From Clostridium thermobutyricum DSM 4928 (GTDB lineage: Bacteria; Bacillota; Clostridia; Clostridiales; Clostridiaceae): a DNA stretch of 38,116 nt. Below, in pieces: positions 7,695 through 15,722 of the stretch (its first letter is position 1; the number at the start of each line of letters is the position of its first letter). Where the stretch lies: positions 1 to 38,116 of the forward strand of contig NZ_LTAY01000032.1 of the NCBI RefSeq assembly GCF_002050515.1, written 5' to 3'. Both the position numbers and the translations under genes were made by a program. Below the pieces are notes generated by a model. It worked only from the letters and a program-made list of their open reading frames with translations, did no database searches and was not told the origin of the DNA.

Positions 7695-8573
7695 ATGAAA
7701 AAAACTTTTAAATTAATTCCATTTTTATTGGTCTTAATTTCATTTTCTTTATTTGGAGGCTCTGTTTCTACATTAGCTCTTCAATATAATGAAGTTCCTA
7801 TTAGTGAACAAATTTTAGTTTTTGATAATAATAATACTAACAGACTTCCAAATAATTTTAGAAAATCTACTGATCCTGTTGATAATTCAACAAATCTTAA
7901 TTTAAGTGGATTAAAAGAATTAAATATTTCTGGAAGTCAACAATTCTCAAAATTCAACTTAGAACTTTTAAAAAAACAATTACCATCTGATAAAAATCTT
8001 GTTTTTATAGATTTAAGACAAGAATCTCACGGATTTATCAATGGTCTTCCTATTAGTTGGGAAGGTGATGGAGACAAAGCTAATATGGGCTTAAGTTATA
8101 ATCAAGTTATTGCCAGAAATAACGCTCAACTTGCTAAAATAAAAATAGGTGAACCTTTAACTATTAAGAACACTACCATTGTTCCTAAAGAAGTTTATTC
8201 TGAAGAAACTCTTATTAAAGAAAACAATAATCAATATATAAGAATTCCTGTAACAGATACAAAACTTCCAACTCCAGAAATGGTAGATCTTTTTGTAAGT
8301 TCAGTTGCTAACTTACCTGAAAACTCTTGGTTACACTTTCATTGTAAAGAAGGTATAGGCAGAACAACTACATTTATGACAATGTTTGATATGATGAAAA
8401 ATGCGAAAACAGTTCCTTTAAATGATATTGTTCTTAGACAAATAAAACTTGCTAATCTTGAAGATAAAGAAAAAGGATTAGAAAGTTCTAATAGAATGGC
8501 ATTCTACAATAAATTTTATGCTTATGCTAAAAATGGAGATTTCACAAAGAAGTTCTCTGAATTTAATAATTAA
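7695..8573 (+). CDS. Secreted PTP-like inositol polyphosphatase (phytase-like)
   Basis: This protein belongs to the cysteine-phosphatase (PTP-fold) phytase group known from Selenomonas and clostridia, which dephosphorylates myo-inositol phosphates. An N-terminal signal peptide (KKTFKLIPFLLVLISF... ending near STLAL) indicates export. The catalytic P-loop HCKEGIGRT carries Cys217 and Arg223, matching HCxxGxGR(T/S). The likely general-acid Asp is in PVTDTKLP, and LRQESHGF matches the conserved block before the active site. From the ATG at 7695 (AGAGGTGA upstream) it is 292 aa; 12 extra in-frame codons upstream were rejected. It could also act on phosphoproteins, so inositol specificity is inferred from family. 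Confidence 0.88.
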   Translation: MKKTFKLIPFLLVLISFSLFGGSVSTLALQYNEVPISEQILVFDNNNTNRLPNNFRKSTDPVDNSTNLNLSGLKELNISGSQQFSKFNLELLKKQLPSDKNLVFIDLRQESHGFINGLPISWEGDGDKANMGLSYNQVIARNNAQLAKIKIGEPLTIKNTTIVPKEVYSEETLIKENNNQYIRIPVTDTKLPTPEMVDLFVSSVANLPENSWLHFHCKEGIGRTTTFMTMFDMMKNAKTVPLNDIVLRQIKLANLEDKEKGLESSNRMAFYNKFYAYAKNGDFTKKFSEFNN

Positions 8574-8597
8574 ATTTAATTATGTATTTTTATTAAC

Positions 8598-8636
8598 TCT
8601 CCTAAATATACTTATATTAATAGTATTTTTAGGAGA
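8598..8636 (+). promoter_or_regulatory. Hairpin burying the ribosome site of the SH3-like gene
   Basis: The arms 8598-8611 (TCTCCTAAATATAC) and 8623-8636 (GTATTTTTAGGAGA) pair over 14 bp with one mismatch. The right arm contains AGGAGA, the only ribosome site for the ATG at 8644, and the left arm contains its complement TCTCCT. The stem should reduce initiation and could also end part of the upstream transcript. Confidence 0.6.
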
Positions 8637-8643
8637 TTATTTT

Positions 8644-9039
8644 ATGTTATATATAATTTTAATTATTTTAATTTTGGGAACTTCAGGATTTCTTATATTC
8701 ACATATGAAAATAAAATTTCATCTTTAAAAAATGACTTAATAGTTTTAAATAGTACAATAAATAGCTTAAAAAGCCGTATCCCTAATGGAGATACTCAAA
8801 TAAAAATTGATTTCAAAATACCACAATCTAAAATAGGAGTAATAAGACATAATTCTATGATATATCTTTCACCTGATGCTAATAGTTTAATAAAAAAAAC
8901 TTCTATATATATGGAAGTAAGAATATTAGATCAAGCTATTTATAATGGTGGTACTTGGTTTTATGTTGCATTACCTATTGATAGAAGTGAAAATTCTAGA
9001 GGTTGGGTTCACAAAAAGTACTTTACCTCTTTTAAATAA
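8644..9039 (+). CDS. Membrane-anchored protein with coiled coil and SH3-like domain
   Basis: This 131-aa protein has an N-terminal transmembrane segment (about residues 2-19), then a short coiled coil (NKISSLKNDLIVLNSTINSL) and a C-terminal region of about 75 residues resembling a bacterial SH3 (SH3b) fold: YLSPDANSL, a strand pair around GTWFYVALP, and the ending RGWVHKKYF, a typical SH3b close. SH3b domains usually bind cell-wall or peptide ligands, so a surface role is likely if the tail is outside. The start at 8644 has AGGAGA 7 nt before it. The longer frame from 8518 overlaps the phosphatase gene and was rejected. Confidence 0.75.
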   Translation: MLYIILIILILGTSGFLIFTYENKISSLKNDLIVLNSTINSLKSRIPNGDTQIKIDFKIPQSKIGVIRHNSMIYLSPDANSLIKKTSIYMEVRILDQAIYNGGTWFYVALPIDRSENSRGWVHKKYFTSFK

Positions 9040-9047
9040 AATTTTTA

Positions 9048-9075
9048 AAGCCCTTTAGATAAAACTAAAGGGCTT
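9048..9075. terminator. Bidirectional terminator between convergent genes
   Basis: The 11-bp perfect arms AAGCCCTTTAG and CTAAAGGGCTT surround a 6-nt loop between the SH3-like gene (rightward) and the CPBP protease gene (leftward). U-rich sequence follows on both strands. Confidence 0.85.
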
Positions 9076-9081
9076 ATTTTA

Positions 9082-10020
9082 TTAAAATTTAAATAAAAAC
9101 ATAAATACAAAATATACTATTACAGACATAATAAAAGGTAAATTTATTATTCTCTCATCACTTTCTTTATACTTAAATTCTTGAATTTCTTTTAATGTTA
9201 TTCCATTTCTTATATTATATCTCTTTTCTAATTTCCAAAGGATTACCCAAGCCAATATTCCCAGTACTATTATCCAAAATACAGCTCCTACGAGTAAAAC
9301 TGCAAGTTCTCCAGATGATCCTGTTATTCTTGATGATGCTTCTACTGCTTCTTCTAAAGCATTGCTACTTCCTGTAATAGAAATTATTTTTTGTAATGTT
9401 AGAGATGTTCCATTTAATATAAAGTGCATTATCATTGAAGTATATATACTACCTGTAACTCTTACTGCATAAGCAAGTATAAATCCCATCACCATAGTAT
9501 ATAAAAATTGATGCGCATTTAAATGAAAAATTCCAAACATTATTCCACACATCAAAGCTGCTTTAAATTTACTTTTATCATCATATCCTTGAAGCACTAC
9601 TCCTCTTAAAGTAAATTCTTCAGTTATAGCTGGCATAACTGCAATCAATAACATTAGAATAATATATGGAGTAGATGAAATATCATTCATAAATGTACTT
9701 AATGTATTTTCAAAAAATAAACTACTTATAACTCCAAAAAGACTCATTAATGGAACACATATAAAGCCAAGTAGTATTACTAGCAACAAATCTTTAAATG
9801 GTAGTTTGTTAAATTTAAAAACATCCTTAAAGCTTTGTTTAGTAAATATAACATATAAAATAGATGGTAATAGAAATAGTGTTACATGACTTGTTAAAAG
9901 CATTATTCTGCTATCAGTTATATTAAATCTAACAAATAATCTTCCAAGTACTATATTTCCAAATATACTTCCCACTAAAATAATAAAGAAAAACAAATTG
10001 CTCCTATAAACTTTTCTCAT
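9082..10020 (-). CDS. CPBP-family intramembrane metalloprotease
   Basis: This polytopic 312-aa membrane protein has the CPBP (CAAX/Abi) signature: EEFTLRG (Glu134, Glu135, Arg139), followed by the histidine helices FGIFHLNAHQF and SMIMHFILNGTS. The glutamates and histidines form the intramembrane active site. Family members process prenylated or signal proteins and sometimes give bacteriocin self-immunity; the substrate here is unknown. AGGAGAGG lies 4 nt before the ATG. The upstream region contains a 13-codon open frame and a rightward-facing terminator. Confidence 0.9.
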   Translation of the reverse strand: MRKVYRSNLFFFIILVGSIFGNIVLGRLFVRFNITDSRIMLLTSHVTLFLLPSILYVIFTKQSFKDVFKFNKLPFKDLLLVILLGFICVPLMSLFGVISSLFFENTLSTFMNDISSTPYIILMLLIAVMPAITEEFTLRGVVLQGYDDKSKFKAALMCGIMFGIFHLNAHQFLYTMVMGFILAYAVRVTGSIYTSMIMHFILNGTSLTLQKIISITGSSNALEEAVEASSRITGSSGELAVLLVGAVFWIIVLGILAWVILWKLEKRYNIRNGITLKEIQEFKYKESDERIINLPFIMSVIVYFVFMFLFKF

Positions 10021-10059
10021 AACCTCTCCTAAATTTTAAATTTTCCATAGTATAAATTT

Positions 10060-10101
10060 TTAATATGAGGAGATAATTATTACTGAGGCTATTTGCTTCA
10101 T
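10060..10101 (-). CDS. Possible 13-codon leader or toxin-like peptide
   Basis: The frame MKQIASVIIISSY starts at an ATG (10101) preceded, after 10 nt, by a strong GGGGGAGAGG site, and ends 40 bp before the CPBP start. The peptide has a hydrophobic VIII core. It could be a translated leader of the CPBP transcript. Its size and shape also recall very small type I toxins such as Ibs, though that is only a resemblance. A chance ribosome site is also possible. Confidence 0.3.
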   Translation of the reverse strand: MKQIASVIIISSY

Positions 10102-10141
10102 TAATTAATCGCCTCTCCCCCATTTTATTTATATACAGATT

Positions 10142-10177
10142 CAATCCCTCTTAACGCTCCTAAGATAAGAGGGATTG
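10142..10177 (+). terminator. Rightward-facing intrinsic terminator with no rightward gene
   Basis: The perfect 12-bp arms CAATCCCTCTTA and TAAGAGGGATTG enclose a 12-nt loop. U-rich sequence (TTTTATATTT) follows only on the plus strand, while the nearest genes on both sides run leftward. It therefore suggests a rightward short RNA antisense to the CPBP leader, or an imperfect leftward terminator for cinA. Confidence 0.55.
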
Positions 10178-10271
10178 TTTTATATTTATAACTTTATGCA
10201 TACATAATAAATATATTACTACATATACATAAAAGTTAATTATTCTCTATCCTTTTATTCTTTTAGACATT

Positions 10272-11504
10272 TTATTTATTAATCTCTAATCTTATCATAT
10301 CAAAGGCTTTAAGACATGCTCTACGTCTAACAGAATTTCTATCTCCATTAAACACATTTCTAGTTACTATTGTTTTATCTCCAATAGATAATCCTATATA
10401 AACAAGACCTACTGGCTTATCATCTGTTCCCCCATCTGGTCCTGCAATTCCTGTTGTTGAAACTCCTATATCTGCTCCACATCTTTTTCTTATTCCTTCT
10501 GCCATTTCTCTAGCAGTTTCTTCACTTACTGCTCCAAACTTTTCTAAAGTTTCTTCCTTAACTCCTAAAGTTTTTATTTTAGCTTCATTAGAATAAGTAA
10601 TAGCTCCTTCTAAAAATGAGATTGATATTCCTGGATAATCTATAAGACCTGCTCCAAGTAAACCACCAGTACATGATTCACTAGTTCCTATAGTTAGCTT
10701 TTTATCTACTAATAATTTTGCAACTGTTAAGTTTAATCCATCTTCTCCAATATTATATATTGAATCGCCAAGTCTATTCTTAATTTCTGTTAAAACTGGG
10801 TCTATTAATTTTTCTCCTTCTTCTTTTGTTTTAGCTTTTGCAGTTACTCTTAAAGTAACTTCTCCTTCTTTTGCATAAGGGGCTACTGTTGGATTTTTTC
10901 CATTATCAATTAAATCTTGAACAAGTTCTTCTACTTTACTTTCCCCAACTCCATGAATTCTCACAACTTCTGAAACTATAGTATAGCCTGTAAGTTTTTC
11001 TAAATAAGGTCTAACACTTTCATTGAATATTCTCTTCATTTCACTTGGAGGTCCTGGTAAAACTATTATTGTTTTATCATCTTTCTTTATAATTGCTCCT
11101 GGAGCTGTTCCAGCATTATTTTTTAATATTATAGCTTCTTTAGGAAAATATGCTTGCTTTTCATTACTTTCAACAAACTCTCTTCCCATTCTTCTAAAAT
11201 ATTCTTTTATACTTTCAAGACTCTCCTCATGTAGCTCACACTTATATCCAAAATATTCACATGCAAGCTCTTTTGTCATATCATCTTTTGTTGGCCCAAG
11301 ACCCCCTGTTGTAATTATCATATCACTTCTACTTAATCCTTCTTTAAAAGCTTGAAGCATCCTTTCTTTATTATCTCCTACAACACTTTGATAATAAATA
11401 TCTATTCCCATACTAGCTAATTCTTTTGCTAAAAATTGTGCATTCGTATTTACTATATCTCCTAAAAGAATTTCTGTTCCTACTGATAATAATTCACATC
11501 TCAT
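10272..11504 (-). CDS. cinA: CinA, NMN amidohydrolase / competence-damage protein
   Basis: This is the full two-domain form of 410 aa. The N-terminal MoaB/MogA-like domain (residues 1 to about 170) begins ELLSVGTEILLGDIVNTNA and has TTGGLGPTKDDMTKE, linked to pyrophosphatase activity. The C-terminal domain (about 250-410) holds the PncC nicotinamide-mononucleotide deamidase motifs TSESCTGG and STTGIAGPDGG. It is a cytoplasmic NAD-salvage and damage-linked protein. The ATG has no ribosome site close by; a near-perfect AAGGAGGTGA lies about 40 nt upstream, and an in-frame stop excludes an upstream extension. Confidence 0.95.
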   Translation of the reverse strand: MRCELLSVGTEILLGDIVNTNAQFLAKELASMGIDIYYQSVVGDNKERMLQAFKEGLSRSDMIITTGGLGPTKDDMTKELACEYFGYKCELHEESLESIKEYFRRMGREFVESNEKQAYFPKEAIILKNNAGTAPGAIIKKDDKTIIVLPGPPSEMKRIFNESVRPYLEKLTGYTIVSEVVRIHGVGESKVEELVQDLIDNGKNPTVAPYAKEGEVTLRVTAKAKTKEEGEKLIDPVLTEIKNRLGDSIYNIGEDGLNLTVAKLLVDKKLTIGTSESCTGGLLGAGLIDYPGISISFLEGAITYSNEAKIKTLGVKEETLEKFGAVSEETAREMAEGIRKRCGADIGVSTTGIAGPDGGTDDKPVGLVYIGLSIGDKTIVTRNVFNGDRNSVRRRACLKAFDMIRLEINK

Positions 11505-11544
11505 ATTCTATAAGCTATGTCTAAATTAATAGAAATAACTTAAC

Positions 11545-11579
11545 TTCACCTCCTTAAATATTCTAGTAATATTATACCA
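11545..11579 (-). promoter_or_regulatory. cinA promoter with distant Shine-Dalgarno
   Basis: The minus strand has TGGTATAAT (11571-11579), an extended -10, predicting a start near 11564. Just downstream, AAGGAGGTGAA (11546-11556) would sit at the very 5' end of the mRNA, about 40 nt before the cinA ATG. Confidence 0.5.
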
Positions 11580-11604
11580 CTGTAGTCTCATATATATTTA
11601 TAAC

Positions 11605-11638
11605 AAAAGAGACTATCTTGAATTAGATAGTCTCTTTT
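11605..11638 (-). terminator. Terminator after the envelope pair
   Basis: The perfect 14-bp arms AAAAGAGACTATCT and AGATAGTCTCTTTT with a 6-nt loop lie just after the stop at 11641. On the minus strand the stem ends in TTTTGTT. Confidence 0.85.
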
Positions 11639-11640
11639 CA

Positions 11641-12642
11641 TTATTTAAAAGTTTGCTTATAGTATTTTCCGTCTTTAAGAGTTGAAACTCCATATTGATA
11701 GAATCCTAAGAATTGACCATTATATGGTGTAATAGTCTTAGATTGAAGTTCTTCTACTTCATTTTGCATATTATAGTTAACATAAATTTTTCCACTTTGA
11801 CGAACACTTATATCATTATTTGTTACTGGTTCTTTTAATGCTATAGTTTTACTTGGGTCTAGAGGATTATTTAAATTTTTAGTTATTATACTAGTTACAT
11901 ATCCATTTTCCATTTCACCTAAGTATATTACTCCATTATCATCTATTCCTAAAATATTTAATGGCTTAGCTGTATTCATAGGTATTCTTTCTGCCGGTTG
12001 TGTTAAATGTAATACATTACCTTGATTAGCTAAATAAACTAATCTATCTTTAGTTGGCATTGTATCTATATTACCTAAGAATTGTACAACTGGATAAATT
12101 ACTTGTGCACTTATTTGGTTAATATCTATTCTAAATATTACATTATCTACTTTTACATAAGTAACTCCTGTTATTGCAGATGCTTGGATATCATAACGTG
12201 TAAATGAGCTACTATATTCACATATATTAACTAATTTTCTATTTTGACCTGTTTGTGCATCATAACTATAAAGAACAACTTCACCATCATTAACTTGAAG
12301 ATTTAAAAGCATATCTCTACCAGTTATCCATTTTGCAAAAAGAATTGGATTTTCAGATGTTCCCAAATCCTTAATATTTCCTGTTGATGAATCTGCAATT
12401 TTATATACACCATTTTCTTTATATACAATATATACTCCATCAAATGATATACCAACATTACTTGCATCTGAAGGTATTTCTACATGAATTGTTTTTTCGT
12501 TCATTGTATCTGCTATTGATATCTTTTGCATACTAACATCTGTATTTTCTGCGAAATAAAAGTTATTTAAATAAAATAGTACTCCGCATTGTAATATTAC
12601 AGATATTAATATCCATATTATTATCATCCTAACTCTTCTCAT
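11641..12642 (-). CDS. Membrane-anchored propeller-like protein, unknown function
   Basis: This 333-aa protein has an N-terminal transmembrane anchor (about residues 6-28) followed by an extracellular region rich in short beta repeats (VYIVYKENGVYKIADSSTG, VVLYSYDAQTGQNRKL, DNGVIYLGEMENGY). These look like blades of a beta-propeller of the WD40/dipeptidyl-peptidase type. I see no catalytic motif. It starts 12 bp after the phosphodiester glycosidase stop, with GAGGAG close to the ATG, so the two are probably translationally coupled and act together at the envelope. Confidence 0.75.
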   Translation of the reverse strand: MRRVRMIIIWILISVILQCGVLFYLNNFYFAENTDVSMQKISIADTMNEKTIHVEIPSDASNVGISFDGVYIVYKENGVYKIADSSTGNIKDLGTSENPILFAKWITGRDMLLNLQVNDGEVVLYSYDAQTGQNRKLVNICEYSSSFTRYDIQASAITGVTYVKVDNVIFRIDINQISAQVIYPVVQFLGNIDTMPTKDRLVYLANQGNVLHLTQPAERIPMNTAKPLNILGIDDNGVIYLGEMENGYVTSIITKNLNNPLDPSKTIALKEPVTNNDISVRQSGKIYVNYNMQNEVEELQSKTITPYNGQFLGFYQYGVSTLKDGKYYKQTFK

Positions 12643-12654
12643 CGCTACTCCTCA

Positions 12655-13641
12655 CTACTTAACCACTACTGCTGATGCTATATATCTTTCTCCAAGTCCA
12701 TTAGATAAATTATTTATTATTTTACCATCTAAGTACATTGTAGATGATTTACCACCATCTAAATTTATAGCATTTACACACTTACCTTTTGTAAGCATTA
12801 GTGATTGAAGTTCTGTAATACTTGCTCCTAATCCATTTACTATACTTCTTCCATCAACAACCATCATAACTATTGAACCATCAGCTCTTTGTCCTATAGC
12901 TGTTCTTGGTGCAAGTCCCCATGATGCTGACACTCCTGTTAAGTCTAAAGGCTTACCATTTTTAATAAGTACTGGTCCAAAACTTACAGCTTGAGTTGTA
13001 CCCATATCTTTTAATTGTTGTAATGTAAATGATCCTACATGAAGTTTTCCTTGTGCATCCATTGCCATACAAGTAGTAGATTCACCAGGTTTTAAATCTG
13101 AGAATATAACTTTACCATCAGATATAATAACACCACTTGGAGTTCCACCATTACCTGTCCAGTTAGCACTACTTGAAGTATCAACAAAAGCCCCTCCATT
13201 TATAGCAGCTACTGCATTATTTTGAATAGCCATTTGAGATGTTGTTTCTCCCTTTTTATAAAGACTATTTGTATAAGCAATTTTTACTCTCTTAGGATTT
13301 TTAATAACTAACATATAACCTGTATATTTTGAATTTTCAAACTTATATAGATCTATTGTATTATCATGTGTTCCTGTAATATCTACTGTTGAACCATTAT
13401 TTCCTTTAACAGTATCAGCCTTTGATCCAGAATTTAAAATTTCATTAATCTTTTCCTGAGACAAAAATGCTGTTGCTAAATATTTATGTCTAAAGGTTGT
13501 CATTGCTGACCCAACATAAATTCTTTTAGCAGTGTCAAATGGTCCATATAGAAGAATAAATGGTGCTGTTACAACAGTGAATAATAATTCAAAAACTATA
13601 AAAGCTATTACTAATTTCCACTTTTTCTTTTTTTTCTTCAT
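12655..13641 (-). CDS. Phosphodiester glycosidase (NAGPA-like) family protein
   Basis: This 328-aa protein starts with a lysine-rich tail and a transmembrane anchor (about residues 9-31), which places the enzyme outside the membrane. The C-terminal 200 residues carry the NAGPA/DUF2233 signatures AAINGGAF, GTPSGVIISDGK, FGPVLIKNG, PRTAIGQ and NLDGGKSSTMYLDG. Family members cleave phosphodiester-linked sugars and are often found with exopolysaccharide or wall-polymer genes. AGGAGAG lies 7 nt before the ATG. It is the first gene of a two-gene leftward unit. Confidence 0.9.
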   Translation of the reverse strand: MKKKKKKWKLVIAFIVFELLFTVVTAPFILLYGPFDTAKRIYVGSAMTTFRHKYLATAFLSQEKINEILNSGSKADTVKGNNGSTVDITGTHDNTIDLYKFENSKYTGYMLVIKNPKRVKIAYTNSLYKKGETTSQMAIQNNAVAAINGGAFVDTSSSANWTGNGGTPSGVIISDGKVIFSDLKPGESTTCMAMDAQGKLHVGSFTLQQLKDMGTTQAVSFGPVLIKNGKPLDLTGVSASWGLAPRTAIGQRADGSIVMMVVDGRSIVNGLGASITELQSLMLTKGKCVNAINLDGGKSSTMYLDGKIINNLSNGLGERYIASAVVVK

Positions 13642-13873
13642 AAGAACTCTCCTAATTACATAATATTTTTAATTATATAATTTTTTCACAACTTTGAATT
13701 AAAGAAATACCAACATTATTAAATAAGTTACTTATTGTTCACCTTTTATACATATATTCATTTTCCAAATTTTATAAATATCAAAGAAAATGACTTTTTT
13801 CTTACGAATTACTTATATTTTGATTAAGTGATTTAATTAATTAAAATATAACATTTATTCATAAAAAAAATAT
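13642..13873. other. Intergenic region upstream of the NAGPA-like gene
   Basis: This A/T-rich stretch should contain the promoter for the leftward envelope pair. A TATAAT-like box is present near 13673-13680 on the minus strand, but no good -35 matches it. I see nothing else. Confidence 0.4.
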
Positions 13874-13920
13874 GAGTGAATAATAATAGTCTTTTTCAAA
13901 AGAACTATTTTTATTCACTC
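13874..13920 (-). terminator. Terminator after the histidine phosphatase gene
   Basis: A long hairpin with ends GAGTGAATAA and TTATTCACTC lies directly after the stop at 13930. On the minus strand it is followed by ATATTTTTTTT. Confidence 0.85.
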
Positions 13921-13929
13921 CATTAATTC

Positions 13930-14550
13930 CTACCATCCTATTCCCACAATATTTTCTGTGAAATGGCTAGAATCATTTTTAAATTCTATTTTAAAGTCAT
14001 CTTTATCAACTATTATCTTAGTTAATGTTGCTTGTCCCATAACTTCTGAAAAAGAATCATCTTTAAAATAATGTAATAATGCTTTAATTGTAACTCCATG
14101 TGCTACTAAAAGAATTGAATTCCCATCATTTTTTTTAAGTATAGAATCCATTGCTAATCGAACTCTTTCTCTTACGTCTCTTAAACTTTCACCATTAGGT
14201 GCTTTTAACTCTTCATTACCATTCATTATTAAATTAATATCCCAATCAGGATTTTCTTTTTTAACTTCATCAGTTATTCTGCCTTCATAATCACCAAAAC
14301 TCATTTCCATAAGTCCATCTTCTTTAATTATTTCTACATCTTTATTCCCCTTTATTATTTGTGCTGTTTTATAAGCTCTTTCTATAGGGCTTGTATATAT
14401 TTTATCTATTTTTATATCTTCCATTCTTTTAGATAATTCTTTTGCTCTATCTATGCCAAATTTAGTTAAAGGTGAATTTCCTCTTCCTTGTAATCTTTTT
14501 TCTAAATTCCATTCGGTTTGTCCATGTCTAGTTAAATATACAGTAACCAT
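13930..14550 (-). CDS. Histidine phosphatase family protein (PGM/CobC-like)
   Basis: This 206-aa cytoplasmic phosphatase belongs to the phosphoglycerate-mutase-like superfamily. The phospho-acceptor motif TRHGQTEWN has His9 and Arg8, the proton-donor region MEMSFGDYEG contains Glu82, and the second histidine is in LLVAHGVTIK (His151). The length fits broad-specificity phosphatases such as PhoE or CobC better than true glycolytic mutase (about 230-250 aa). AAGGAGGAAA precedes the ATG. It begins 45 bp after the antiterminator gene and may be transcribed with it. Confidence 0.88.
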   Translation of the reverse strand: MVTVYLTRHGQTEWNLEKRLQGRGNSPLTKFGIDRAKELSKRMEDIKIDKIYTSPIERAYKTAQIIKGNKDVEIIKEDGLMEMSFGDYEGRITDEVKKENPDWDINLIMNGNEELKAPNGESLRDVRERVRLAMDSILKKNDGNSILLVAHGVTIKALLHYFKDDSFSEVMGQATLTKIIVDKDDFKIEFKNDSSHFTENIVGIGW

Positions 14551-14595
14551 TTACTTTTTCCTCCTTACGTTAGCAGATATAAAATAAAAATTAAA

Positions 14596-15420
14596 TTATA
14601 TCCTAAATTTTCTTATATGCATTATTAAATATATAACTTCTTGTTTTGATAATTTATAGTTAAACTGATTTGTTATATATATTTCTATTTTATCTACACA
14701 TTTTTTTTCTTCTGGATATTTTGTAACTACCATATCATAAAACTCTTTGTCTTCGTCTTTAACTTGAGTTCTTTTAAAAATTCGTTGTGCAAAAAATTTA
14801 AGATGTGTAATAAATCTCATATAATCTAATGAGTTTTCATTAAATTTAATATTAAACTCTCTTTTTACTATATTTAATATTTTATTAGTCATTATTGTTA
14901 TATTCATTGTATTAGACATATCTTCATTTAATGCAGCATTTATTATATGTAAAGCTATAAAACCTGCTTCATCTTCTGATAGTTTAATCCCAGTATACTT
15001 TTCTACTATTTCTACTCCTTTTAATCCAATATCAAATTCTTTCTTATAAAGACTTTTAATTTCCCACAATATAGGATTATCTACTCTTATTCCTTCTTTT
15101 TGTCTTGTTACAGCAAAGAAAAGGTGGTCAGTTAAAATAATAAATATAACTTCATTCAATGTAATTTTAAGTTCTGATTCTGCTATAGAAACTATATCTT
15201 TTGTTATTGTAAGATATTCTGCTGGAGTTTCTCCCATAAGTTGATTAAAGCTTTTATTTTCTCTCTCGCCTTGAATTTTAAAAACTTTTTCTATATCTTT
15301 TGGAAGTATAATATCTCCTACCTGTTTTTTAAATCCTACTCCTTTTCCCATTACAACAATTTCTTCCCCATCAATTATTGCAATTACAACATTATTATTT
15401 AAAATCTTATTTATTCTCAT
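14596..15420 (-). CDS. LicT/SacT-type transcription antiterminator
   Basis: This 274-aa BglG-family protein has the RNA-binding CAT domain (residues 1 to about 55, RINKILNNNVVIAI) and two PTS regulation domains. The four phosphorylatable histidines are all present: His99 and His158 in PRD1, His206 and His268 in PRD2, one residue off LicT numbering. It is expected to bind RAT sites in the leader of the divergent PTS gene and stop termination when the sugar is transported. AAGGAGGG lies 5 nt before the ATG. It is the only regulator visible near the PTS gene. Confidence 0.93.
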   Translation of the reverse strand: MRINKILNNNVVIAIIDGEEIVVMGKGVGFKKQVGDIILPKDIEKVFKIQGERENKSFNQLMGETPAEYLTITKDIVSIAESELKITLNEVIFIILTDHLFFAVTRQKEGIRVDNPILWEIKSLYKKEFDIGLKGVEIVEKYTGIKLSEDEAGFIALHIINAALNEDMSNTMNITIMTNKILNIVKREFNIKFNENSLDYMRFITHLKFFAQRIFKRTQVKDEDKEFYDMVVTKYPEEKKCVDKIEIYITNQFNYKLSKQEVIYLIMHIRKFRI

Positions 15421-15565
15421 AGTTCCCTCCTTTTCTTAATCCATATTCCCCTTATTAAAATAATTTATATTAAACTTCTAATATTATTATGATACTATAC
15501 CTTTTTATTCACATTCATTATATTATCATCTTTTTAATTTTTTTAAAAGTTTATTAACATTTTTG

Positions 15566-15595
15566 TTGACAAATCTTTTATACCTATGATAACAT
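15566..15595 (+). promoter_or_regulatory. Promoter of the PTS gene
   Basis: TTGACA (15566-15571) and an extended -10 TGATAACAT (TAACAT at 15590-15595) are 18 bp apart. The predicted start near 15602 gives a leader of about 240 nt that contains both RAT-like sites. Confidence 0.65.
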
Positions 15596-15619
15596 TTACT
15601 TGTAAATATGAGTTTTAAA

Positions 15620-15649
15620 GATTTTGTTACTATTAAATTAGGCAACTTC
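15620..15649 (+). promoter_or_regulatory. RAT-like antiterminator site 1
   Basis: GATTTTGTTACTATTAAATT followed by AGGCAACTT matches the ribonucleic antiterminator pattern (GTTACT, variable loop, AGGCAA), with the CTA/TAG pairing kept. A short hairpin (AACTTTT/AAAAGTT, 15657-15675) follows, but without a clean U run, so its terminator is weak or absent. Confidence 0.5.
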
Positions 15650-15692
15650 TAAACCAACTTTTATTAACTAAAAGTTCAAAATTTAATATAGT

Positions 15693-15722
15693 AAGATTGT
15701 TACTATATCATTAGGCAAGACT
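15693..15722 (+). promoter_or_regulatory. RAT antiterminator site 2
   Basis: AAGATTGTTACTATATCATT followed by AGGCAAGACT is very close to the sacB/bglP-type RAT consensus. Its 3' end (AGACTT) is also the first arm of the terminator at 15718-15779. RAT folding and terminator folding therefore exclude each other, the classic LicT mechanism. Confidence 0.85.
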
